Below the pieces are notes generated by a model. That model did not search any database. It was not told the origin of the DNA and saw nothing but the letters and a program-made list of their open reading frames with translations. The translations under genes were made by a program, and so were the position numbers. Positions 28,350-36,954 of a stretch of DNA of 64,000 nt are shown in pieces. The DNA is from Kribbella solani (lineage in GTDB: Bacteria; Actinomycetota; Actinomycetes; Propionibacteriales; Kribbellaceae): NCBI RefSeq assembly GCF_014205295.1, contig NZ_JACHNF010000001.1, positions 1,116,001 through 1,180,000 of the forward strand, written 5' to 3'. Each line of letters starts with the position of its first letter. The stretch's first letter is position 1.

Positions 28350-29412
28350 GCAGGCAGTGCGGACAGTGCGGAAGCGGTCGGCGTACGAACGAGTGCTCCG
28401 GCCGCTCCTGTACCGCCTCGGCAAAGGCGACGCCGAGATCGCCCACGAGCAAACCCTCAAGGCCCTCCACCTCCTCGGCCAAATCCCAGCAGCACCCCGC
28501 GCAGGCGCCCGCCTGTTCGGGGGCGCCTCGGGTCGTACGGTTTTTGGTGTGCGTTTTCCGTCTCCGGTAGGGCTGGCGGCGGGGATGGACAAGAACGGGG
28601 TCGCCCTGCGCGCCTGGCCCGCGATCGGGTTCGGGTTCGTGGAAGTCGGCACCGTCACCGCGCAACCGCAGCCCGGTAACGAGAAACCGCGGCTGTTCCG
28701 CCTGGTCGAGCACGAAGCCGTCATCAACCGGATGGGCTTCAACAACCTCGGCAGCGCGGCCCTCGCCGACCGGCTGGCGGCGTACGGCGACCTCGGCTAC
28801 CCGCTCGGTATCTCGATCGGCAAGTCGAAGGTCACCCCCTTGGAAGACGCGGTCAAGGACTACGTGACGTCCTTCCGCCGCCTGTACCGCCACGGCGACT
28901 ACTTCGCGGTGAACGTCTCGTCCCCGAACACTCCCGGACTCCGCGAACTCCAGGACGCCGGCCACCTCCGCGAACTGCTCACTGCCCTGCACGCCGAGTC
29001 CGCCACGCTGAGCGTGTCCGGACTCGCACCGAAACCGATCCTGGTGAAGATCGCTCCCGATCTCACCACGTCGGCGATCGACGAGCTGCTGCAGGTCTGT
29101 ACCGACATCGGCGTCGCCGGCATCATCGCCACCAACACCACCATCGGCCGCCCCGGCGTCACCGGCCATCCACGAGCCGGCGAGACCGGCGGCCTGTCCG
29201 GCCGCCCGCTCGCCGAGATCTCGGCCAAGGTGGTCGCCCACATCCACGCGGAGACCGGGGGAGCGCTGCCGGTGATCGGCGTCGGCGGCATTCTCGAACC
29301 GTCCGACGCGACCCGGCTGTTCGACGCCGGCGCCAGTCTCGTCCAGGTGTACAGCGGGCTGATCTACCGCGGCCCCGGCCTGATCCGCCAACTCAACAGG
29401 AGCTTGCCATGA
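28342..29412 (+). CDS. pyrD: Dihydroorotate dehydrogenase (quinone), class 2
   Basis: Oxidises dihydroorotate to orotate, passing electrons to membrane quinone. 356 aa. The N-terminal amphipathic region ([22 protein letters not shown]) is the membrane- and quinone-docking element of class 2. [12 protein letters not shown] binds [17 protein letters not shown] carries the catalytic Ser, and [13 protein letters not shown] and [12 protein letters not shown] complete the barrel. The GTG start lies inside carB. Confidence 0.95.
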   Translation: MPEQAVRTVRKRSAYERVLRPLLYRLGKGDAEIAHEQTLKALHLLGQIPAAPRAGARLFGGASGRTVFGVRFPSPVGLAAGMDKNGVALRAWPAIGFGFVEVGTVTAQPQPGNEKPRLFRLVEHEAVINRMGFNNLGSAALADRLAAYGDLGYPLGISIGKSKVTPLEDAVKDYVTSFRRLYRHGDYFAVNVSSPNTPGLRELQDAGHLRELLTALHAESATLSVSGLAPKPILVKIAPDLTTSAIDELLQVCTDIGVAGIIATNTTIGRPGVTGHPRAGETGGLSGRPLAEISAKVVAHIHAETGGALPVIGVGGILEPSDATRLFDAGASLVQVYSGLIYRGPGLIRQLNRSLP

Positions 29413-30248
29413 GCAACAACAAACCGTTCGGCGCGCGGCTGCGGGCGGCGATGGACACCCGTGGTCCGCTCTGCGTCGGCATCGACCCGCACGCGCACCT
29501 GCTGGACGCCTGGGACCTGCCGGACACGGCCGAGGGCCTCGCCGCCTTCACGTACGGAGTGGTCGACGCGCTTGCCGACCAGGTCGCGGTGTTCAAGCCG
29601 CAGTCCGCGTTCTTCGAGCGCTTCGGCTCGGCCGGGATCGCGGTCCTCGAACAGGCCACGATCCAGCTGCGCGAGGCCGGCGCGCTGGTGATCATCGACG
29701 CGAAGCGCGGTGACATCGGTACGACGATGGCCGGGTACGCGTCGGCGTACCTGGCGGAGAAGGGCCCGCTCGCCTGCGACGCGCTGACGGTCAGCCCGTA
29801 CCTCGGCTTCGGTTCGCTGCAACCTGCCATCGACGAGGCCCGCGCGGCGGGCGCCGGGCTGTTCGTACTGGCCCTCACGTCGAACCCCGAGGGCCCGCAG
29901 TTCCAGTCCGCCCGCACCACCGACGGCCCCACGGTCGCCGGCGCCGTCCTCGACGGTCTCCGGGAGCTGAACGCCGACACGGACGACCTGGGTTCCTTCG
30001 GCGCGGTCGTTGGCGCCACCATCAGTTCGACCACCGAAAACCTGGACATCCACGGCCCATTGCTAGCCCCCGGCCTAGGCGCCCAAGGCGGCACCCCCGA
30101 GAGCCTCACCAAGGTCTTCGGCGCCGCCGTCCGCAACGTAGTCCCCGCCAGCTCCCGAGAAATCCTCGCCGCCGGCCCCAACCCCACCGCCCTCCGGCAA
30201 GCAGCCACCCGCACCAACGACGCCTACCGCACGGTCCTGGGCTACTGA
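29409..30248 (+). CDS. pyrF: Orotidine 5'-phosphate decarboxylase, type 2
   Basis: Decarboxylates OMP to UMP, the last step. 279 aa, the longer type 2 form. [18 protein letters not shown] holds the catalytic Lys/Asp cluster; [13 protein letters not shown] starts the barrel and [11 protein letters not shown] is the phosphate-binding loop. The ATG overlaps the pyrD stop by 4 nt. This ends the eight-gene pyr operon; no clear terminator follows. Confidence 0.96.
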   Translation: MSNNKPFGARLRAAMDTRGPLCVGIDPHAHLLDAWDLPDTAEGLAAFTYGVVDALADQVAVFKPQSAFFERFGSAGIAVLEQATIQLREAGALVIIDAKRGDIGTTMAGYASAYLAEKGPLACDALTVSPYLGFGSLQPAIDEARAAGAGLFVLALTSNPEGPQFQSARTTDGPTVAGAVLDGLRELNADTDDLGSFGAVVGATISSTTENLDIHGPLLAPGLGAQGGTPESLTKVFGAAVRNVVPASSREILAAGPNPTALRQAATRTNDAYRTVLGY

Positions 30249-30266
30249 CCAAGCTACCCTCTCCGG

Positions 30267-31229
30267 ATGCTCACGGGTCTGGGGATATGTCGGCGCTTCT
30301 ACGAAGACGTCGTGCGGCACGCCATCAACGTGCCGCACGGCGCAGCAGTCCTGGGCCGAGGCTCAGAGGTGCTCGGGTACGACGACGCCATGTCGACCGA
30401 TCACAACTGCGAAGCACGCGTGCAGTTGTTCGTACCGGACGGCGTTGAGCTTCAACCCGATATCCCCGGCGAGTTCGAGGGCCGCGCGGCGTACGTCGAG
30501 ATGCACACGGTCGGCGCGTACTTCCAGCAGCAGCTTGGCTGGGATGTGGAGCAGGAGCCGACCGCGGGGGAGTGGCTGACCTTTCCCGAGCAGAACCTGT
30601 TGATGATGACTGCGGGCGCGGTGTTTCACGACGACATCGGGCTGCAGGGCGTACGCGATCGGTTGGCGTACTACCCGGATGACGTCTGGCATTACCTGAT
30701 GATCGCCGCATGGTGGCGCGTACACCCGGAAATGAACCTCGTCGGGCGCACCGGCTTTGTCGGTGACGAGGTGGGTTCGGCCTTGATCGGTGCTCAGCTC
30801 GTGCAGGACCTGATGCGACTGTGCTTTCTGATCGAGCGGACCTACGCGCCGTACTCCAAGTGGTTCGGAACCGCCTTCGGCCGACTGAGCTGTGGTCCCG
30901 CGATCGGGCCGCTGCTCCAAGCCGTGCTGCGGTCGACGACCTGGCAGGAGCGCGAGGCAGCGCTCGCCGGGGCGTACCGGGCGGTGGGGGAGTTGCACAA
31001 CCAGCTGGGGATCACCGCGCCGGTGGAGCTGGGTGTGGAGCGGTTGTGGGGGCGGCCGTTTGAAGTTGTCTGGGGGGACTTTCCGGGTGTGCTGGCGGTC
31101 GGCATCGAGGATCCGGAGGTGCGCCGGCTCGCCGGTCGCTGGCCTGTCGGTGGGATCGATCAGGTACGGAACGTCCTGCATCGCACCGCGGACCGGCGTC
31201 ACCTGCTCGGGCTGCTTGAGTCCCGGTAG
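30267..31229 (+). CDS. DUF4037 domain protein (nucleotidyltransferase-like)
   Basis: 320 aa. The N-terminal half has AAVLGRGSEVLGYDDAMSTDHN followed by RVQLFV, resembling the GS...D.SD active site of nucleotidyltransferases as described for DUF4037. The rest is helical (YYPDDVWHYLMIAAWWR, FLIERTYAPYSKWFGTAF). The function is not established. It starts 18 nt after pyrF on the same strand and may be read through from the operon. The 3' end overlaps the convergent LysR gene by 31 nt. Confidence 0.75.
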   Translation: MLTGLGICRRFYEDVVRHAINVPHGAAVLGRGSEVLGYDDAMSTDHNCEARVQLFVPDGVELQPDIPGEFEGRAAYVEMHTVGAYFQQQLGWDVEQEPTAGEWLTFPEQNLLMMTAGAVFHDDIGLQGVRDRLAYYPDDVWHYLMIAAWWRVHPEMNLVGRTGFVGDEVGSALIGAQLVQDLMRLCFLIERTYAPYSKWFGTAFGRLSCGPAIGPLLQAVLRSTTWQEREAALAGAYRAVGELHNQLGITAPVELGVERLWGRPFEVVWGDFPGVLAVGIEDPEVRRLAGRWPVGGIDQVRNVLHRTADRRHLLGLLESR

Positions 31230-32062
31230 AGCTCCGCGAGTAACCGCACGGCCGACTGGGTCGCTGGATGTGGGTCGTCGTGGGGCCAGATGAGGTGTAC
31301 GTCGACCGGTGGCGCGTCTCGTAGCGGGCGGTAGGTCACGCCGTCGCGGCGGTACTGGGTGGTGGTCGCCTCCGGGGTCACCCCGACGCATCGGCCTGAC
31401 GCGATCGCCGCCAGCCAGTCGTCCACGTCCTGCGTGTACTCGATCACCGGTCGTGCATCCGCCGGCCAAAGGTCAGCGGTCGTGCTCCCCGTACGCCGAT
31501 CGATCACGAGCGTACGGTCCCGCAGCTGCTCCAGTGCCAGTCCCCGTTTGCGCGCGAGTGGATCGTCCGCCGGCACCGCGCAGTACCGCCGCTCGCGCGT
31601 CAGCAACACATGCCCGAACCGTTTCAGCTCGAGCTGCGTACGCACGACGGCGAGATCGCACAACCCTTCGGCCAGCCCACCCGTCGTCGTGTTGGTGCGG
31701 ATCAGCTGCAGCTCGACCCCCGCATGCGCGGCCGCCCACCGCCGCTGGAATTCGCGCGTATGACTGCCGAACGCCGACCACGCGTGCCCGACCCGCAGCC
31801 GGGTGTGACCGGTGGTCGCTTCGGTGACCAGTTCGTCGAGCTCCGCGAGGATGTGCCGCGCCCGCGCCAGCACCCGTACGCCCGCCGCGGTCGGTGTCAG
31901 CGATCGGCTTGTCCGGTGCAGCAGCCGGACGCCGAGCTCGCGCTCCAGGGCCAGCAAGTTGCGCGATACCGCCGCCTGCGAAACACCCAGCGCGATCCCG
32001 GCATCGGTGAACGTACCGGAGTCCACGATCTCCACCAGGCACCGCAGCTGCCGGATATCCAT
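31199..32062 (-). CDS. LysR family transcriptional regulator
   Basis: 287 aa. The N-terminal winged helix is classical: MDIRQLRCLVEIVDSGTFTDAG, then VSQAAVSRNLLALERELGVRLLHRTSRSLTPTAAG. The effector-binding domain follows. The ATG at 32062 has GGAG at 6-9 nt; the open frame continues upstream to 33583 but that part is antisense to the transporter gene and not real. It is divergent from an EamA transporter with only 27 nt between, so it probably regulates it. Confidence 0.92.
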   Translation of the reverse strand: MDIRQLRCLVEIVDSGTFTDAGIALGVSQAAVSRNLLALERELGVRLLHRTSRSLTPTAAGVRVLARARHILAELDELVTEATTGHTRLRVGHAWSAFGSHTREFQRRWAAAHAGVELQLIRTNTTTGGLAEGLCDLAVVRTQLELKRFGHVLLTRERRYCAVPADDPLARKRGLALEQLRDRTLVIDRRTGSTTADLWPADARPVIEYTQDVDDWLAAIASGRCVGVTPEATTTQYRRDGVTYRPLRDAPPVDVHLIWPHDDPHPATQSAVRLLAELYRDSSSPSR

Positions 32063-32089
32063 GACTCCAGCGTATAGATCCGCCGGTCG

Positions 32090-33097
32090 ATGCATTGTGC
32101 GGATCTCACCGCCGGGCCGAACCTGGTGATCGTGAGGCGAAATCGGCTGGCCGGCGTGGCGATGATGCTCGGGAGCGGGCTGTCGACGCAGATAGGCGCG
32201 TCCGTCGCGGCGCTGGCGTTCCCGGTGATCGGTCCGGCGGGCGTAGTCGCGATCCGGCAGTGGGTCGCTGCCCTCGTACTGTTCGCGGTCGGCCGTCCGC
32301 GAGTCCGAGCGATCACGGCCCGGCAGTGGCGACCGGTGATCGGCCTCGCGATGGTCTTCGCGGTCATGAACCTGTCCCTCTACACCTCCATCGACCGCGT
32401 CGGCCTCGGCCTCGCCGTCACGCTCGAGTTTCTCGGACCACTCTCGGTCGCGCTCCTGGCCTCCCGCCGTGCCCTCGACCTGATCTGCGCACTCGCGGCC
32501 GCCCCGGCGGTCATCCTCCTGACCCGCCCGCAAGCCACGACCGACTACCTCGGCATCGGCCTCGGCCTGCTCGCCGCGGTCTGCTGGGCGTTCTACATCC
32601 TGCTCAACCGTACGGTCGGAAGAGAGTTGCCCGGCGCAACCGGTTCGGCCGTAGCGGCCGGGTTGTCCGGACTCGCGTACGTGCCGGTCGGCGTGGTCGT
32701 GTTGCTGCATCACCCGCCGACGATCGCCGCGGTCTCGTACGCGCTGGTGGCCGGCCTGATGTCGTCGGCGGTGCCCTTCCTCCTTGATCTGTTGACGTTG
32801 CGCCGCGTACCGGCTCAGTTCTTCGGGGTGTTCATGAGCGTCAACCCCGTACTGGCCGCGCTCGTCGGACTGGTCGTACTGCATCAGCGCCTGGAGCTCC
32901 TGGACTGGGTGGCGATCCTGGTGATCGTGTCCGCGAACGCCGTGGCGATCTCCTTCGGACGCGACGCGGCAGATCACAAGCCGGTTCCAGTCGAGCCGTG
33001 CGATGTTCTTCACGGCGCGCCGGAGCTCGCGATGACCCCGGCGTTCGGAAAGGTGTCGGCGGACGGGGAGCAACGGGCTTCCCGCGCGACCAAGTGA
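32090..33097 (+). CDS. EamA family (RhtA-like) transporter
   Basis: 335 aa from the ATG at 32090, or 321 aa from the GTG at 32132, which gives the more usual N-terminus RRNRLAGVAMMLGSG. About ten membrane segments in two EamA repeats, e.g. LEFLGPLSVALLASRRA and MSVNPVLAALVGLVVLHQRL, resembling threonine/homoserine exporters of the RhtA group. A hydrophilic tail of about 40 aa follows. TATAGAT at 32073-32079 may be the -10. Substrate unknown; control by the divergent LysR is likely. Confidence 0.82.
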   Translation: MHCADLTAGPNLVIVRRNRLAGVAMMLGSGLSTQIGASVAALAFPVIGPAGVVAIRQWVAALVLFAVGRPRVRAITARQWRPVIGLAMVFAVMNLSLYTSIDRVGLGLAVTLEFLGPLSVALLASRRALDLICALAAAPAVILLTRPQATTDYLGIGLGLLAAVCWAFYILLNRTVGRELPGATGSAVAAGLSGLAYVPVGVVVLLHHPPTIAAVSYALVAGLMSSAVPFLLDLLTLRRVPAQFFGVFMSVNPVLAALVGLVVLHQRLELLDWVAILVIVSANAVAISFGRDAADHKPVPVEPCDVLHGAPELAMTPAFGKVSADGEQRASRATK

Positions 33098-33106
33098 AGG
33101 AACACG

Positions 33107-33484
33107 ATGCGGAAGCTGGCAGCCCTCGCGGCCGTTGTGACGATGAGTGTTGGCGCCCTGACGGCCTGCTCGGGCGGCAACTACTGCGACAACCTGAAGG
33201 GTTACGTCGACTCGGCCAAGGACCTGGACATCAAGAACGCCGACGCCGTCGGCAAGATGCTGGACAAGGCCAAGACGGTGTCGAAGTCGGCGCCGGACGA
33301 CCTGAAGGACGACTGGAAGGTTGTCATCGACTACGCCGACAAGGCGCAGAAGGCGAAGGGTGACACCAACAAGCTGATGGAGCTGGCGAAGAGCGACGGC
33401 GACAAGATCAAGCCCGCCATGGACGCGATCAGCAAGCAGGCGAAGGACACCTGCAAGATCGACCTGAACGGCTCGGGCAGCTGA
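33107..33484 (+). CDS. Small lipoprotein, paralogue of the 33657 gene
   Basis: 125 aa. Lipoprotein signal with lipobox LTAC (Cys21). The mature part is Lys- and Asp-rich and helical: YCDNLKGYVDSAKDLDIKNADAV, SAPDDLKDDWKVVIDYADKAQKAKGD, ending QAKDTCKIDL. Three Cys in the mature protein include the lipidated one; the other two (NYC and DTC) could form a disulfide. No known family. It is 9 nt after the transporter gene. A GC-rich palindrome follows the stop. Confidence 0.75.
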   Translation: MRKLAALAAVVTMSVGALTACSGGNYCDNLKGYVDSAKDLDIKNADAVGKMLDKAKTVSKSAPDDLKDDWKVVIDYADKAQKAKGDTNKLMELAKSDGDKIKPAMDAISKQAKDTCKIDLNGSGS

Positions 33485-33656
33485 TCTCCCCGGCGCTGAC
33501 CGGCTCGGCGGCGCGCCGCGGCTCAGCAGCAGGCTGACGGGCCTGGCACGCTGACTCCGGTGGTGATGGGACGCTCTGCCCATGCCGTCCCATCGCCGCC
33601 GTCAGCGGAACGTATTCGTTTCGGATCGGTTGGTCACACCCGGTAGCGTCGGTGCG

Positions 33657-34031
33657 ATGAAGCGATCCCTTGCCATCCTCGCGACCGTGGCCGCCGGCGG
33701 CAGCGTACTGACCGCCTGCACCGAAGAGCAGGCGTACTGCGTGGACCTGGCCAAGTACGCGGCCAAGGCCACCGAGGTCGACCCGACGGCGCCGGGCGAC
33801 TACGTCAAGATCCTGGACGACGCGAAGAAGCTCCAGGAGTCCGCGCCGGCCGGCGTGAAGGACGACTGGGGTGTCGTCGTCACGTTCGCGGAGAAGGTCC
33901 AGAAGGCCGGTTCGGACCGGGTCGAGCTGGCCAAGCTGAGTCAGCAGACCGGCGGGGTGATGACCGCGTACAAGAACATCACCAGCCAGGCCAAGGACAG
34001 CTGCAAGGTCGATCTGCCGGCCCTTAACTGA
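33657..34031 (+). CDS. Small lipoprotein, paralogue of the 33107 gene
   Basis: 124 aa. Lipobox LTAC with Cys21, the same position as in the paralogue. The layout is shared: YC near residue 28, APAGVKDDWGVVVTFAEKVQKAGSD in the middle and QAKDSCKVDLP at the end. The ATG at 33657 lies 9 nt after a TAGCGT -10, with TTCGGA 17 nt further upstream, suggesting a short-leader mRNA. Longer upstream frames lack a signal peptide context. Function unknown. Confidence 0.75.
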   Translation: MKRSLAILATVAAGGSVLTACTEEQAYCVDLAKYAAKATEVDPTAPGDYVKILDDAKKLQESAPAGVKDDWGVVVTFAEKVQKAGSDRVELAKLSQQTGGVMTAYKNITSQAKDSCKVDLPALN

Positions 34032-34103
34032 GCCGCGGCCCGACCTCGGGCTGAACCCGTGTTAGGTTCCCTTGCGAAGCCATACAACGGGACAGGTGAA
34101 ACG

Positions 34104-34418
34104 GTGCCACTTCCTTCTTTGACTCCGGAGCAGCGAGCGGCGGCTCTGGACAAGGCCGCGGCGGCGCGGCGCGAACGAGCCGAGATCAAGAACCGGATCC
34201 GGCACTCGGGGGCGTCCCCGACGGAGGTGCTCCACGAGGGGCAGAAGAACGACGTGATCGGCAAGATGCGGGTCAGCCAGCTGCTGCAGTGCATCCCCGG
34301 TGTCGGCAAGGTCCGCGCCCAGCAGATCATGGAGCGGGCCGGGATCTCGGAGACCCGGCGGGTCCGTGGCCTGGGTTCGAACCAGATCGCGGCGCTCGAG
34401 CGCGAATTCGCCGAATGA
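34104..34418 (+). CDS. mihF: Actinobacterial integration host factor
   Basis: 104 aa. Nearly the whole sequence matches the actinobacterial IHF family: [57 protein letters not shown] and the C-terminal [20 protein letters not shown] helix-two-turn-helix ([17 protein letters not shown]) binds DNA without sequence specificity and shapes the nucleoid. The start is the GTG at 34104, giving the usual length; the frame continues upstream without support. It is adjacent to gmk, as is usual. Confidence 0.95.
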   Translation: MPLPSLTPEQRAAALDKAAAARRERAEIKNRIRHSGASPTEVLHEGQKNDVIGKMRVSQLLQCIPGVGKVRAQQIMERAGISETRRVRGLGSNQIAALEREFAE

Positions 34419-35152
34419 GCCCAGTGAGCCGAACCGAAACTCTGTCCGGCTCGTTGGACACTGGTGTGACGATGACCACGCTTCCGAACGATCCTGCTTC
34501 GAACGGCGCTGCCTCGAACGACGCCGGCCCGACTGGTACCGGCGCGGCTGATACCGGCCCGACTGGTACCGGCGCGCGGCCGCCGGCCCGGCTGACGGTG
34601 CTGGCCGGACCGACCGCGGTCGGCAAGGGTACGGTCGCCGCCGACATCCGGGAGCGGTTCCCGGACATCTGGATCTCGGTGTCGGCCACCACCCGCAAGC
34701 CGCGGCCGAACGAAGTACACGGCGTGCACTACCTGTTCGTGTCGGACGCCGAGTTCGACCGGATGGTCGAAGCCGGTGAGTTGCTGGAGTGGGCGGTCGT
34801 GCACAAGGCGGCCCGGTACGGTACGCCGCGGCAGCCCGTACTCGACAAGCTCGGCACCGGCCGGCCCGCGCTGCTGGAGATCGACCTGCAGGGCGCGCGG
34901 CAGGTCCGGGAGACGATGCCGGAGGCCCAGTTCGTGTTCCTGGCGCCGCCGAGCTGGGACGAGCTGGTCCGGCGGCTGGTCGGCCGCGGCACCGAGACCG
35001 CCGAGGAGCGCGAACGCCGGCTCGAGACCGCGGTGCTGGAGCTGGCGGCCGAGAAGGAGTTCGACGTGACGATCGTGAACGCCTCGGTTCGGGAGGCGGC
35101 CGATCAGTTGGTAAAGTTGATTCGATCACCCTCCATCTCTGGAAAGAGCTGA
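34415..35152 (+). CDS. gmk: Guanylate kinase
   Basis: Phosphorylates GMP to GDP with ATP. 245 aa from the ATG at 34415 (ATGA overlap with mihF), or 226 aa from the ATG at 34472. The Walker A loop [11 protein letters not shown] lies near residue 63, after a low-complexity N-terminal extension with a duplicated TGPTGTGA unit. [19 protein letters not shown] binds [14 protein letters not shown] is Walker B, and [13 protein letters not shown] forms the lid. The extension is longer than in E. coli, but extended forms occur in actinobacteria. Confidence 0.95.
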   Translation: MSPVSRTETLSGSLDTGVTMTTLPNDPASNGAASNDAGPTGTGAADTGPTGTGARPPARLTVLAGPTAVGKGTVAADIRERFPDIWISVSATTRKPRPNEVHGVHYLFVSDAEFDRMVEAGELLEWAVVHKAARYGTPRQPVLDKLGTGRPALLEIDLQGARQVRETMPEAQFVFLAPPSWDELVRRLVGRGTETAEERERRLETAVLELAAEKEFDVTIVNASVREAADQLVKLIRSPSISGKS

Positions 35153-35154
35153 AC

Positions 35155-35460
35155 TTGTCTGGCAACCAGCCCGTCGCCATCGGCATCACCTCACCGCCGA
35201 TCGACGACCTGCTCACCCGCACCGATTCCAAGTACAAGCTGGTGCTGTACTCGGCCAAGCGCGCGCGGCAGATCAACGCCTACTACTCGCAGCTCGGCGA
35301 GGGCCTGCTCGAGTACGTCGGACCGCTGGTCGAGACGCACGTCCAGGAGAAGCCGCTGTCGATCGCGATGCGCGAGATCAACGAGGGCGTGCTGACCTGC
35401 ACCGACATCGACCCCGAGGCCGAGGCGGAAGCCGCCGCGGCCGCCGAGAAGTCCGAGTAA
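35155..35460 (+). CDS. rpoZ: RNA polymerase omega subunit
   Basis: 101 aa from the TTG at 35155, two bases after the gmk stop, with GGAAAGAG at 35141-35148. Signature: [50 protein letters not shown]. Omega stabilises the beta' subunit in the polymerase. The Glu/Ala-rich tail is normal. The TTG start may keep it weakly translated and coupled to gmk. Confidence 0.95.
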   Translation: MSGNQPVAIGITSPPIDDLLTRTDSKYKLVLYSAKRARQINAYYSQLGEGLLEYVGPLVETHVQEKPLSIAMREINEGVLTCTDIDPEAEAEAAAAAEKSE

Positions 35461-35476
35461 CCCGCCGGGGATCGCC

Positions 35477-36715
35477 GTGCCCAGGCACAAGCCGAATGTC
35501 GTCCTCGGCGTCGGCGGCGGGATCGCGGCGTACAAGGTCTGCGATCTGCTCCGGCGGCTGACCGAGTCCGGGCACAGCGTCCGGGTGGTGCCGACCGCGG
35601 CCGCGCTGGAGTTCGTCGGCGCGGCGACCTGGGCGGCGCTGTCCGGTCAGCCGGTCACCGCCGACCCGTTCGACCACGTCGAAGAGGTCCCGCACGTCCG
35701 GATCGGCAAGGCGGCCGAGCTGGTCGTGGTCGCCCCCGCGACCGCGAACCTGATCGCCAAGGCCGCGCACGGGCTGGCCGACGACCTGCTCACGAACACC
35801 CTGCTGACCGCGCGCTGCCCGATCCTGTTCGCGGCCGCGATGCACACCGAGATGTGGGAACACCCGGCCACCCAGGCGAACGTGGCGACCCTGCGGTCCC
35901 GCGGCATCACCGTCCTCGAGCCGGCCGTCGGCCGGCTCACCGGCACCGACACCGGCCGCGGCCGGCTGCCGGAGCCGTCGGAGATCTTCGCGATCAGCCA
36001 GCTGATGCTCGCCGACGAGGCCGCCCGCGCGGCCGGCCAGTCGGTCGCCGACCTGACCGGCAAGCACGTACTGATCAGCGCCGGCGGCACCCGTGAGCAC
36101 CTCGACCCGGTCCGCTACCTGGGCAACTCGTCGTCCGGCAAGCAGGGGTACGCGCTGGCCCGGATCGCGGCCGCCCGCGGCGCCAAGGTCACCCTCGTCG
36201 CGGCCAACTCCGAGCTGCCCGACCCGGCCGGCGTGCAGGTCGTACCGGTCACCAGCACCCGCGACCTGTACGACGAGATCACCGGCCGCGCCGCCGACGC
36301 CGACGCGATCGTGATGGCCGCCGCGCCCGCCGACTTCCGGCCGGCCGACGTCGCGGAGCACAAGATCAAGAAGACCGCCGACGGTTCCGTACCCGCCGTC
36401 GGCCTGGTGCAGAACCCGGACATCCTGCAGACCATCTCGCACGACCGCGCCCGCCCCGGCCAGGTCATCGTCGGCTTCGCCGCCGAAACCGGCGACGCCG
36501 AGCACTCCGTACTGGACCTCGGCCGCGCCAAACTCGAACGCAAAGGCTGCGACCTCCTCGTCGTCAACGACGTCTCCGGCGGCAAGGTCTTCGGCAGCGA
36601 CCTCAACGAAGCAGTAATCCTCGACCGCTCCGGCAACGCCCTCCCCGTCCCCTCCGGCAGCAAAGACGCCCTAGCCGGCGTCATCTGGAACCTGGTAACC
36701 ACCCACTGGCCCTAA
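35477..36715 (+). CDS. coaBC: Bifunctional phosphopantothenoylcysteine decarboxylase / synthetase
   Basis: 412 aa; two steps of coenzyme A synthesis. The N-terminal CoaC flavoprotein opens VVLGVGGGIAAYKVCDLLRRL, has an FMN site APATANLIAK and the substrate motif AAAMHTEMW (His in place of the more common Asn). CoaB begins near residue 195: LISAGGTREHLDPVRYLGNSSSGKQG and HKIKKTADG with the CTP/Lys motif. GTG start 16 nt after rpoZ. Usually followed by metK; here a 4.7-kb island intervenes. Confidence 0.96.
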   Translation: MPRHKPNVVLGVGGGIAAYKVCDLLRRLTESGHSVRVVPTAAALEFVGAATWAALSGQPVTADPFDHVEEVPHVRIGKAAELVVVAPATANLIAKAAHGLADDLLTNTLLTARCPILFAAAMHTEMWEHPATQANVATLRSRGITVLEPAVGRLTGTDTGRGRLPEPSEIFAISQLMLADEAARAAGQSVADLTGKHVLISAGGTREHLDPVRYLGNSSSGKQGYALARIAAARGAKVTLVAANSELPDPAGVQVVPVTSTRDLYDEITGRAADADAIVMAAAPADFRPADVAEHKIKKTADGSVPAVGLVQNPDILQTISHDRARPGQVIVGFAAETGDAEHSVLDLGRAKLERKGCDLLVVNDVSGGKVFGSDLNEAVILDRSGNALPVPSGSKDALAGVIWNLVTTHWP

Positions 36716-36845
36716 CCACCCCCGCCCCCACCCACCCCCAGCACCGCCGAGCCCCGGGCGCCCGCCCCGCCCGCAGCGCCGGCCCCGCCTCCGCCTCCGC
36801 CTGCGCGCCCGCCCTGCCCGCGCGCCTGCAGCCGCCGCGCGCGAG
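36716..36845 (+). repeat. C-rich low-complexity tract after coaBC
   Basis: About 130 nt made up largely of CCCGCC, CCGCCT and CCCACCC runs, with CCTCCGCCTCCGCCTGCG as a short tandem repeat. No reading frame is credible. It directly precedes a GCCATTTGAGGGGTGAAC arm, the same arrangement as at 39262-39480. Confidence 0.7.
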
Positions 36846-36907
36846 GCCATTTGAGGGGTGAACGTCTCGGCGTGCCCCTTCACCACCGGCATGCGGGCGG
36901 TGAACCA
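36846..36907 (+). repeat. Partial palindromic repeat (left half) flanking the IS
   Basis: GCCATTTGAGGGGTGAAC (36846-36863) matches the arm of the complete hairpin repeat at 39467-39550. An inner hairpin TTCACC / GGTGAA follows, and the IS30-type left end begins at 36908. The expected right arm is missing beyond the IS; instead a direct, slightly changed copy of the arm (GCCATTTCAGGGGTTAAC, 38209-38226) is found. Confidence 0.6.
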
Positions 36908-36934
36908 GGGCGGGGTCCAGTGGTCGAAGCAACG
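36908..36934 (+). repeat. IS30-type left terminal inverted repeat
   Basis: 27 bp, starting GGGCGGGGTCCAGTGGTC and ending GAAGCAACG; 26 of 27 positions match the reverse complement of the right end. Confidence 0.85.
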
Positions 36935-36954
36935 CCTGATGGAAGGTGTTGTGT

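Noticed and set aside
32063-33583. Upstream extension of the LysR reading frame
   Set aside because: The HTH start MDIRQL with a ribosome site is at 32062; the extension is antisense to the EamA gene and has no protein character.
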